Assembly: GCA_015179045.1 (NCBI GenBank)
Contig: WHUZ01000061.1
Span: forward strand, 1 to 64,000
Length of the DNA stretch: 64,000 nucleotides
Direction of reading: 5' to 3'
From: Kalaharituber pfeilii
Taxonomy: Eukaryota; Ascomycota; Pezizomycetes; Pezizales; Pezizaceae
The stretch's first letter is position 1. Each line of letters starts with the position of its first letter. Under the pieces are notes generated by a model. It saw nothing but the letters and a program-made list of their open reading frames with translations, made no database searches and had not been told where the DNA came from. Shown piece after piece: positions 30,746-39,429 of this stretch. A program made the translations under genes and the position numbers.

Positions 30746-31319
30746 TAAGGGTAAGCAGATCGCCAGTGGCGTGCGCTAATATGCAGAGTTTTCAAGGGTT
30801 ACGATTCAGAGGTACCTATGCTAAGCTATTATGTACAATACCTGAACAAGAATAATATCCTGCGTAGCTTGCGTATCCTCTTCAAGCTCAACTACACTTG
30901 AGGAGCCTTCCCTATAGCGCTTTCTAGTATTTCTTTCAGCAGCTGTTCATTCAGCCAACTCAGCTGAGGTCATAGCCCGCGTTTTAGCTTCTCCCTTGGT
31001 CTTTTTCTGACGAAATTGATTTAAAGCTGGTGGTACAAATTGCCGGATAATTGGCTGAGCACCATGACTAGCAGGTGTGCTGGTGTGTTGAGCTTTGGGT
31101 AGAAAGAGATGATTGTTATTCCTTCGTAGAGAGAGTAGCCAAAGTAATACACCTATATACATAGAGCATGAGGTTGCTCTCGGGCCCTTACCACCCTTTA
31201 TCACGGACCTCTCTGATATCCGACACCTCCGACACTCCGACATTACTGTAGATCCCTAACATGGTGAACACTCGTTGCATATGGCTGGTAAGAGTATGCT
31301 ACAAACATACAAAAAGCGT
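30746..31319 (-). other. Unrecognised region with a decayed minus-strand frame
   Basis: A minus-strand frame of 98 aa (31243-30947) with APHGAQ-like and LNQFRQKKTKGEAKTRAM stretches can be extended past one TGA into RKRYREGSSSVVELEEDTQ. The basic-acidic composition resembles the tail of a transposase or nuclear protein, but I do not recognise it. Confidence 0.3.
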
Positions 31320-31331
31320 TGCCTCCCCACC

Positions 31332-31378
31332 TTTTTTTTTTTTATCATTGAGCGCTTGCTGCCCATGGGGCTATGGCG
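31332..31378 (-). mobile_element. Hairpin-A micro-retroposon
   Basis: A 47-bp insert, T11 then atcattgagcgcttgctgcc through tatggcga. Flanks tgcctccccacc and tgccttcccacc, one mismatch. The outer stem pair is not complementary in this copy. Confidence 0.85.
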
Positions 31379-31390
31379 ATGCCTTCCCAC

Positions 31391-31935
31391 CAGTAAGGGT
31401 ACCATATAACTGTTCTTGGTCATATAATGATCGTAGAAGGAGATGTCAGCCTTGATTAGTATATTGGTCCTGTGGCTGCTGTTGAGGTATTGTAATTGTA
31501 GGTACTTCTCTATCAGTCATTGTCTCTCTTATGGGTGCTATTGCACTTTTGATTTGCCAGTGTGGATGCAGAAGCTAAAGAGGAATCTGTTGATTTTCAT
31601 TCAGTAACTAATGCATAGTCTTGAAGACGATATATTATATCATTTATATATATATAGATATGCTTAGGGGATAGGTATTGCTAAGAAGAATAAGACCGAG
31701 ATGACAGGTAAAGCTATATGTTAGGTAATACTGAGTGAGGGTGGGCATGGCAAGCTATTGAATAAGCAGAAAATATATGCCAGAACAGTTTTCAAGAGCC
31801 TTATATACTATTAAAGCCCTTCAGCCAAATATGTACAAAATTGCGGTAACAGCTTTTTTTACTATTATTTGCCATTTACCATAGTAGGACGCAGCAACAA
31901 CACAAGTACATAATACATGGTCTTTATTACTGGTA
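31391..31935. other. Non-coding, no gene seen
   Basis: Mixed AT-rich sequence with a short TA repeat near 31645. No frame or mobile end was recognised. Confidence 0.4.
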
Positions 31936-31987
31936 TTTTTTTTTCATATCATGACTCGCATGCTGCCTCTGTAGGCTATGGCGAGTG
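31936..31987 (-). mobile_element. Hairpin-A micro-retroposon with compensatory inner stem
   Basis: A 52-bp insert with perfect TSD tattactggta (31925-31935, 31988-31998). Inner stem is GCCT/AGGC instead of GCCC/GGGC, a paired change. Outer stem actcgc/ggcgagt is intact. Confidence 0.9.
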
Positions 31988-32246
31988 TATTACTGGTAGA
32001 CTTAATGGATATGTGGCCAACTCCGGAGGTAGTAGCAGTTGGTTTTGTTGAAAGACCACGCGTCCTGGCTATCAAGTGGTAACTAGTAAATGATTCCGCG
32101 ACATTTTTTTTTTTTTTTTAATATCATTAATCACGTGCCGTCTGATAGGCTATGGCGAGGTATGTTAAATACATGTGTGTAGGATAAAGAAATAACATGA
32201 AGTAGAGTAGGACAAAGATAAAGGAAGTTGCCTGCACCCGTCTATT

Positions 32247-32537
32247 TAGTGAGCGGCACGAGCTAGCTCGAGCCTGGATTGATTATATACATAGTATTGA
32301 CAAACTAAACTAAGCTAAGCTAAATTTTCATCTTTCTCACTACTATCAGCTAAATTGTGCATTTCGAAGTTGTTGGTAGGTCAGAATGAGCTCCAAGTCT
32401 CTAATTATTACTATATTAGCTATTTACAGTTTATGAAACCTTGCACTGGCTAAGCATTTTAGCGAGCTGGCAAGAAAAACACTAGCATGATCTTGGCTCG
32501 TTTGAGCTCGAGCTGGCTCGGCTCGTGCCGCTCACTA
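32247..32537. mobile_element. hAT-type MITE (291 bp)
   Basis: TAGTGAGCGGCACGAGC inverted ends, perfect 8-bp TSD CGTCTATT (32239-32246, 32538-32545). Interior is homologous to the MITE at 14133. Confidence 0.93.
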
Positions 32538-32604
32538 CGTCTATTCTTGTCCCACCGTTTCCGCTATTCCCGTCCTGCCCAGTCTAATAGTTCCACCAGT
32601 TTGA

Positions 32605-33065
32605 TGTCAGGGTCTACCCGCGAAGGGGATATCCACCCACATTGGCCTGTAAAGCTGCGAGTGACAATTCGGTCTGATCAACCGATAGCTACAGTCTGGC
32701 AGCGAAACATGGGTTGGGCATGGATGTGTATCACAAGGAACGTCGGCATGGTCAGAGCGTAGCGACAGCCACCGGATGGACCTCTAGGTGCAAAGCCACC
32801 GAATGGACCTCCAGGAGCAGAGCCACTGAACGGACCTCCAGGAGCAGAGCCACCGGATGGACCTCTAGATGAGGCGAGGCAGTGGGTGAGAGATGCCTAT
32901 AGATAGAACATCATGATATCATAGCATAGAGAGACAATAGAAGGAAGGCACGCCGGATTGACTATAAAAAGGGCCAGCTAGAACTGCCCTGTCGAAAGGT
33001 CAAGCACCAAGCGTTGTCCTAAGTTACACCCTCATATTTACTACCTCATCGTAGAAACCGTAACA
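32605..33065 (+). mobile_element. Solo LTR (461 bp)
   Basis: TGTCAGGGTC to CCGTAACA, perfect 5-bp TSD TTTGA (32600-32604, 33066-33070). Related to the solo LTR at 63129 (shared cggtctgatcaaccgatagc-type block and tcctaagtta near the end). A TATA-like tataaaaagg lies near 32961. Confidence 0.9.
32769..32874. repeat. 30-bp tandem repeat, 3-4 copies, in solo LTR
   Basis: Units gccaccggatggacctctag plus ten bases, imperfect. Absent from the related LTR at 63129. Confidence 0.75.
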
Positions 33066-33720
33066 TTTGATTCCGCAACAGCAGAGGCGAAAGAGAAAAG
33101 CTGTGAGTGGGTAGCAACCATATCTTCGATATATGAACTTGTACTCTGGTGCATGCGAGCTCGCCACCCTTGCAAACTCTGCATATTAGCATATGCCAAT
33201 GGCGATCCGCTTACCGTACAAGGAACTACCTGTCCGGTCTTTGTCCTCTATCTCCGCTACATACCGCCTAGGCCTTGCGCGACCTTCCTCGCCAAAACTG
33301 ACAGAATTGTAAGCCTCTCTTTTGTTAATCTTATCAAGTCCCTTCTCACTTGTGCACTTCTATATTGCTGTTCCTATCAATAACAGCTCTTGAACGTCCG
33401 ATCTTGCAAAATGCTCCTTGTCCGCTTTTTGCACTGTCCTGTTCCTGCCGCTTTTGCCATCCACTACAATAGCTCAGTGCCCCTCTTTCCCTTCAGCCAA
33501 CGTTTCCCGCTCGGAAGCCTGTGGCGGGTCACGATTCTCTATGCTCTTTCCTTTCGAGTTGATGAGGCCAAGACCTATGTGGTATCATTTTACCACCTGG
33601 CTTGTTTTAATTAACAAGGTTCGCCCTAGCCTAGTAACCAGAGGCTGACTAAGTGGAGTTCCATGTTTATCCTAGTGTCGTCACTCTGGTTTCATGCGAC
33701 GCTGACTTTTTTCTTTTTTC

Positions 33721-33751
<31 letters not shown>

Positions 33752-34162
33752 TATATATATAATTTATCACTACGTCTGGTTACGAAACCAGGTTCGAGTA
33801 TCATCGCTCTTGTACAGTGGACTCTCATGTCATTATCTCTTGAATGTATTTTCTGTAGCCCTACATTGTACATGTGCGTCCTATATGGCATTCCTTGCAA
33901 TGTGCTCTTTTTTTTTAACATACCACTACTTGTATATGCACGTGATTAATGATATTTAAAAAAAAAAAGAAACTACTCGTATACTACTGCCAGGGGGTAT
34001 GACGAGATTAGATTAAGAAAAACTCATGGAAACATACACAAACCCCCGACATCGGCCCCGTCATAGCAAACAGCAAGCGGGGTTATGTGATATAAAACAA
34101 AAATATAAAAACACCCGCCTGTCCAATTTCTCTTGACTGCAGGTGTTTTATTTTATTTTATT

Positions 34163-34210
34163 TTATTTTTTTTTCATTACTCGCATGCCGCCCTGTGGGC
34201 TATGGCGAGG
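34163..34210 (-). mobile_element. Family-A 3' end (hairpin) with T-rich tract
   Basis: A (tttta)n and poly(T) tract followed by cattactcgcatgccgccct through ggcgaggtata. Stem actcgc/ggcgag is intact. The 5' limit and TSD were not found, so this may be a longer LINE fragment. Confidence 0.6.
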
Positions 34211-35729
34211 TATAAGTTAACTAAAACATATGAAAAAGTAACAGTCTTATTACATAGGTGGGGGAGTGTGCTGAGTGGTCTCACTGTCGCTACCTAACCG
34301 CAAGCCACCTCTTTCTATACCCCGCAGCTGCTGGACTGGGTGCTTATGAGTGGGAGTTATCATAGAAATTGTCTACATGATATCGCCTTATAAATTTGCC
34401 AACTGGTAGTCACAATGTCCATGTCCGGACATGATAAAGATTACAGGATTTCCCTATGCCATGGTTGATGCAAGATATATATATAGTTCACGTTTAGTCT
34501 CCTCTCTCTTCAGAATGATTCCAAGCCAGGAAAGCATTGGTATGCAACTGAACATGTGCACAGAACTACCTTGGCGATCCTTAATCTGATAGGCTGTCTG
34601 TTATCTAATAGCTCGACATAATGCACACTTGAAAAGGATATGGTGATGTGCATCAACAAGGGACCAGTTGTTACATTCGCCCACTTGCTGACTAATATCA
34701 AACAAATTGTCTTGTTCCCCTTGTTCTGTTGTCGCCCTGAGCCCACAACCTCACAAATTCAGTACCACAAACCCCTATAACGAACCTGTTTTTTGACATC
34801 GGACAACTTGAGCGAAGTTCCTAAGAGTGAGCATATTCTACTTACTTGTTCTCAATGGAGAGGCTAGTTCTGTAGAACATGTTGGCCTCATCTATGCCAA
34901 ATGCCTCGTCCTACTAAGTGAAGAAGAGCTTGCCTGCGCACTGCTGCTAGCAGGAAGTAAAAAATATCAGTTACGGTGGAAGTAGATACTTCCATTGTAT
35001 TTAGCAAAAGTGAAGAATCTTTGGAAGATAAATTTGAGTCAGATCAAGAAGAGGAACAACGTGATGCACAAGAGATTCATGATTTGAGCATGGCAACAAA
35101 TGTTTATCAGGATTTGATGAAAATATAATAGATATGGACTTTCCTGCTATTGAGCTCAGATATCAACATGGTCTACAGGTCTGTCACATATTTCTGATAT
35201 CATCATTAATCGCTTTTTTTTATAGATGTTTGCGTACTATGGAAGCATATCTCTAGATGGTACGCAAGCAAGGATTAAGTAGATCATCTCCTTATTTAGT
35301 TAGAATTTGACTTACACTAGTACTAATTCGAGATTCTTGGCTATTTTGGCGTATTACATTTCAAGGGCTTCTCATACAAAGTATAAGGTTTTCAAAACCC
35401 TATAACTCAACAACGCCTTCATATTTTTTGAATCGGATATCATCAAGTTGTAGAGCAGACGAAATAGTACTTATCTATGGGGTTTATACTTCAATTAGAT
35501 CTGGTTGGGTGACAAGGAAGAGTCCCAACTTTAAGCCCGTAATTTCGGCTGACACGGGTCCCTTATTGATGCACATTACCATAATCGAGACATAAATATA
35601 TGAATTATTACATGCCAAAAATAGATACACAAGCAATTCACATGTAAATGACACCGCATGGTCGCTCGTTGCCATACGCATATGCTGTGCGCTCCTTACT
35701 TTGTGCGACAACCGATCGACATTGGAAGT

Positions 35730-35797
35730 TTTTTTTTTTTGTTTTTTTTTTAAGGTTACGTAACCCCGCATACAGGCTACTGGCCTATGGCGGGGAG
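35730..35797 (-). mobile_element. Variant hairpin-B micro-retroposon
   Basis: T-rich tract then aaggttacgtaaccccgcat to tatggcgggg. TSD attggaagt (35721-35729, 35798-35806). The closing stem is ccccgc/gcgggg, fully Watson-Crick, where the usual family-B stem has a T-G pair. The loop differs from other family-B copies. Confidence 0.82.
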
Positions 35798-36525
35798 ATT
35801 GGAAGTCCATGATAACATACTAAAAGCACAAAAATGACACTCCTCTTGATAGCTCATCAAGCATATGGCCACCTCGCGACCGCGAGGGTAGTGTGGGTTC
35901 TGCTTGAGCGCGCGTCGCTATAACGCCTGATGCTGTAAAGTTGCTGTTAAAGGGGCATTGCTCCAGACCTACGCAAATGGCCCAAGGCGGAATGTTATCA
36001 ATCAGCTGCACGGAATGTATCTAAATGTGCACGTGTTGCGGAAAAACCCGAGAAAAAGAAAATACGAGAAATATTTAGTGATCATAACAAGCAATACATG
36101 CAAGTACACAATTTGTTTACAAGTGTTAGCAAGAGATTTATCGCTACTGTACTCCGTAAATCTGGTACACTAGATGATTTGAACTAGATCGTGTAAGAAT
36201 TAGGCACACGAATTGTTAGAAATATCGAATCGTGATTCTTTGCCTCATAGTTGCCAAGTAATCTCAAGTCGATGACATTGGGAAACTCGCATTGCCATGC
36301 ATGCATCACCTGCCACAGCACGGTCTACTATTTTAGGGGTGCAGGCTCGTAGTACGTTCCTGCAACTGTTCCTGCGGTCAGGTGGAGCAGCGGACCGCCG
36401 ATATGCTTACTTCACGATCTTCTGTAGGGAAGCTCAAACAATTGGCGTTGGGCCGGAATAGGACAAGCTTAGGATACTGTCACTGTAGTATAAATTCTTT
36501 AGCTTCTTTCAAGTTTTTTGATTAT

Positions 36526-36613
36526 TTTAGTTGGTTCTACGCTCTTTGGATACTGAGATTTGTGCTAAGCTTTTCACTAGGTGCCAGATTCCTAAGCACT
36601 ATCATAGTTTAGA
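36526..36613 (+). repeat. 88-bp inverted repeat, left arm
   Basis: Apparently perfect inverted copy of 37003-37090 (outer end tttagttggttctacgctct). The arms enclose about 390 bp including a hairpin-A insertion. Could be a foldback element or the ends of a TIR transposon; no TSD was recognised. Confidence 0.8.
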
Positions 36614-36848
36614 GTTCAGCATCTTTGTGGCGCAGATGGCAGTAATTCTGTGTAATGCAGAATCTGGTACAGCATTCTTAATATAGCTCTTCTAGCATTG
36701 ATCTAGATTATCTGAAGCCTCTTCCAACTTGCTGGAAATACGGCAAATTGAAGGCTAAATTTTAATAGGATGAGTAGCACATCAGTCTCGATAATATGCT
36801 CCCTTAACAAGCTTCAATTATTTGGGTTGAGTGTGGCTCCAATCCGAT

Positions 36849-36851
<3 letters not shown>

Positions 36852-36893
<42 letters not shown>

Positions 36894-36935
36894 TATATAT
36901 CATTTATCGCATGCCGCCCTAAGGGCTATGGCGAT
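36852..36935 (-). mobile_element. Hairpin-A micro-retroposon with long poly(T)
   Basis: About 38 T then atatatatatcatttatcgc through ggcgat. TSD aatccgataga (36841-36851, 36936-36946). Stem ttatcgc/ggcgataa extends into the flank. Confidence 0.9.
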
Positions 36936-37002
36936 AATCCGATAGAGACGAGGCTAGGTCCAGATGACTGTAGTCACCACTCATGCGATCGTTAAACTTA
37001 AA

Positions 37003-37090
37003 TCTAAACTATGATAGTGCTTAGGAATCTGGCACCTAGTGAAAAGCTTAGCACAAATCTCAGTATCCAAAGAGCGTAGAACCAACTAAA
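37003..37090 (-). repeat. 88-bp inverted repeat, right arm
   Basis: Reverse complement of 36526-36613, ending 25 bp before the hAT element. Confidence 0.8.
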
Positions 37091-37178
37091 TGTGGGTTTT
37101 GCGTTATCATGGGTGTAGTGAGCGGCACGAGCTAGCTCGAGGGTAAGTGAGCTCTGCTCGAGGTAGCGAGCCTTGATT

Positions 37179-37322
37179 TTTTTTTTTTTTTTAATATAAT
37201 TAATCGCATGCCACCCTGTGGGCTATGGCGATATTTAAATACATGAGATGAAGCGTTTACAAAAGTATGAGTGAAAAGGAAAAGTGATAAAAAGAAAACT
37301 CCCATATCCGTTCATTGACCCA
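37179..37322 (-). mobile_element. 5'-truncated family-A LINE 3' end (144 bp)
   Basis: Poly(T), hairpin aatcgc/ggcgat, then about 90 bp of LINE 3' UTR. TSD gcgagccttgatt (37166-37178, 37323-37335). Confidence 0.9.
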
Positions 37323-37400
37323 GCGAGCCTTGATTACATAATATTGATAACTAATCTAAACTTTCTACAGCTTCATTCTCCTTGCCGCTATCAACCAAAT

Positions 37401-37694
37401 TCAGTATTTCTGTCTAAAAGGTTGAATGACACCTTCATGGGTTTTGTTATAATGTTTTAGAATATCTCTATGTTCAGCATAAGCTGAACTTTGAGGTTGC
37501 AATATTGGAGAAGCTCTAGAAATTGATGCCTTTTCTGCTAGTTTGATTGGTGAATTTGTTGAGATAAGACAGTAGTAAAGGAGTTTACAATAATGTGTTT
37601 CGGAAAAGCCCTCTGATTTAGCTCGCTTTGTTGGAACCATCATGTCAAATAGTATTCGTTGCTTCAATTCTGTGGCGTTACTAGTTGATACCAC
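37401..37694 (-). pseudogene. Residual coding fragment in hAT element
   Basis: 97-aa minus-strand frame starting MVSTSNATELKQRILFDMMV, with HYCKLLYYCLISTNSPIKL and ending TPFRQKY-like residues. It may be a remnant of the hAT protein, judged only by location; I recognise no catalytic block or BED finger. Surrounding sequence is AT-rich and closed. Confidence 0.4.
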
Positions 37695-38003
37695 AAGTTC
37701 TGAAATATGGGTATTTTCCTCAGAAGGAACATGGATATGATTAGTGTATGGCTTTTGACTTGCTAAGTCTTAGAACAATGCATATATAAAGTTTCATTAT
37801 CATTATCTGATATTTGTCGCCGCAAAATCATGTATCTTTTATATAAGTATAATGAGAGTTCAAAACAGTATGCTGATCTTTAACTAAAGAATATTGGCCA
37901 GCTAGGCTAGTAAGAAAGACATCACAAATTGATGTAGAATTGGTTGTCATATTGAAAATTTGTTAATGCTCTATAAGGAATAAGAATCTTGAAGTGTAGT
38001 ATG

Positions 38004-38058
38004 TTTTTTTTTTTTTTATATTATTGATCGTGTGCCGCCCTATATGCTCTAGTGATAA
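38004..38058 (-). mobile_element. Hairpin-A micro-retroposon, decayed
   Basis: A 55-bp insert with degraded hairpin (gatcgtgtgccgcc to ctctagtgata). Perfect TSD aagtgtagtatg (37992-38003, 38059-38070). Confidence 0.88.
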
Positions 38059-38356
38059 AAGTGTAGTATGAGAATTCAGGGTCTCGAAGCATAGTATAAG
38101 TCTCGAAGTCTTAATATTGGATAGTAGGAGAGAGAAAAGAATTGTAAGAAGATAGAGAGAATAGAGAGATCTATATATACACTCTTAAAAAGTGCAACCT
38201 ATCTTCTAAAGACCTTGAGAGAAATTAAATATAAAAGGCTGAATATAGGTCTATGTAATTGAACTACTTTTAATATTTATAGAACTTGTTGGCAGGTTGG
38301 AATGAGCTCTGAGTCTTCAATTTATTACCGGATTAGGTATTTACAGTTTATGAAAC

Positions 38357-38515
38357 TGTTACGGAGGTCATATAGTACTCATTATGCGACTGCGGCGCCT
38401 TTCCGGCTGTCGCATGTCGCTTACGTCGCATATGCGCATTTCGTATGCGCTTGCATTTTTCGCTTTTCACGCGCTCCACCGGCCGCCCACACTACGGTCG
38501 GGTGAACCCGTAACA
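38357..38515 (+). mobile_element. Miniature solo LTR (159 bp)
   Basis: TGTTACGGAGG to ACCCGTAACA, perfect 5-bp TSD GAAAC (38352-38356, 38516-38520). It breaks a sequence that is continuous in the MITEs at 14133 and 32247. A RIP-like relative is at about 62993-63115. Confidence 0.9.
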
Positions 38516-38626
38516 GAAACCCTGCGCTGGCTGAGCATTTTAGCGAGCTGTCAAGAGAAACACTAGCATAATCTTGGCTGTTTTAAGCTCCAGCTGGCTC
38601 AGCTCGTGCCGCTCACTACATGGGTG

Positions 38627-39429
38627 ACCCTGCAAAGATGCAGCAGCTGACTACATATGATGAATGCACAATTTGACTGTTTGGAGGAGCGTTACTACCA
38701 TAGCCCTTGCTACTGGCGCCACAGATACCATAAACTTGCTAGGGCAATTGAATCGAAATGCTGTGAGTCCTTCATGTTGAGTGACATCATACCAAATGTT
38801 TCTGCAATTGTCTCCTACCGTTCTGCCCTTTCGTTCTTGTATTTGTTTCGGCGGATGCAAAATTAGCTACGCGCCTAAAAAACCTAGAAGTTGCATGCGC
38901 TATCCCCTAATTCCATAGGATCCATGAATTGCTCTGCAGTGGCAAAACCTATATTTTACACCAGCCAGAGATGTATGCACTCGAGTATTTTACGTTTGGT
39001 GCTCGCCGTCAGACACCAGGCCCTACTCTGTTAAGTTCCGCCCTTGCGAACTTCCTGAAGTACCGGGTACGGCACCCGAAGTGCCATATGGTTAGAGTAA
39101 GTGGGTACGTAGTTGCAGTAAATGCTGATCTGACTGCGATAATGAGACCTGCATGCATGGCCAAATTGGACATTGTAGATCTTCTGCAATATATTCTTCA
39201 CTTGGCTCACCGGTTACAGGAGGATTCCACACAGGTTTTTTTGTTTTTTCTTGGTCACGTGACCCTGCTTGCAGCTGTTCGCCATGGCAGGGCATTCCAC
39301 ACAGGTAGTAGTGCTTGCTCCTGAATTGTACGTATATAGAGCTCGTGTTTCCGGGAATCATTGTGCAATTTGACCGCCAGCGATAATCTAGAACTATTTC
39401 CCACCTCAACAATAACCCCAATAACAATA
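38627..39429. other. Upstream region of the cysteine-rich gene
   Basis: About 800 bp between the hAT element and the host gene. A 69-aa plus-strand frame (38657-38866) has no recognisable feature. A hairpin-B insertion lies at 39237-39293, 137 bp before the chosen start codon. No clear TATA box was identified. Confidence 0.4.
39237..39293 (-). mobile_element. Hairpin-B micro-retroposon upstream of host gene
   Basis: T-rich tail then tcacgtgaccctgcttgcag to catggcaggg. Perfect 13-bp TSD attccacacaggt (39224-39236, 39294-39306). Stem gcaggg/ccctgc. Confidence 0.92.

Larger units (their letters stand above)
32104..33067 (-). mobile_element. 5'-truncated family-A LINE 3' end with nested MITE and solo LTR
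   Basis: Poly(T), hairpin (aatcac/ggcgag, partly mismatched) and LINE 3' UTR, with the ORF2 end around 32538-32600. TSD tgattccgcgaca (32091-32103) and tgattccgcaaca (33068-33080), one mismatch. Removing the MITE (32247-32537) and solo LTR (32605-33065) leaves a fragment of roughly 200 bp. Confidence 0.82.
33081..36525. other. Sparse region, no confident gene
   Basis: Scattered frames below 100 codons without recognisable domains. Near 35000-35130 a plus frame with SEESLEDKFESDQEEEQRDA breaks at two stops and may be a transposon relic. Decayed tail remnants are present: A-type at about 33942-34020 and 34163-34210, B-type at about 34055-34105. A poly(T) with a TA run lies at 33717-33765. Base composition is less AT-rich than the RIP deserts, so an unrecognised spliced host gene cannot be excluded. 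Confidence 0.35.
37116..38618. mobile_element. hAT element (1.5 kb) with nested insertions
   Basis: Ends TAGTGAGCGGCACGAGC and the reverse complement, perfect 8-bp TSD CATGGGTG (37108-37115, 38619-38626). Its subterminal sequence matches the MITEs at 14133, 32247 and 44936, so it is a plausible longer relative. It contains a LINE 3' end (37179-37322), a hairpin-A insertion (38004-38058) and a 159-bp solo LTR (38357-38515). Without these it is about 1.1 kb, too short for an intact hAT transposase. Confidence 0.9.

Noticed and set aside
33776..33800. Possible tRNA/SINE B-box (ggttcgagtat)
   Set aside because: Not a full B-box match, no A-box at proper spacing and no tRNA fold seen.
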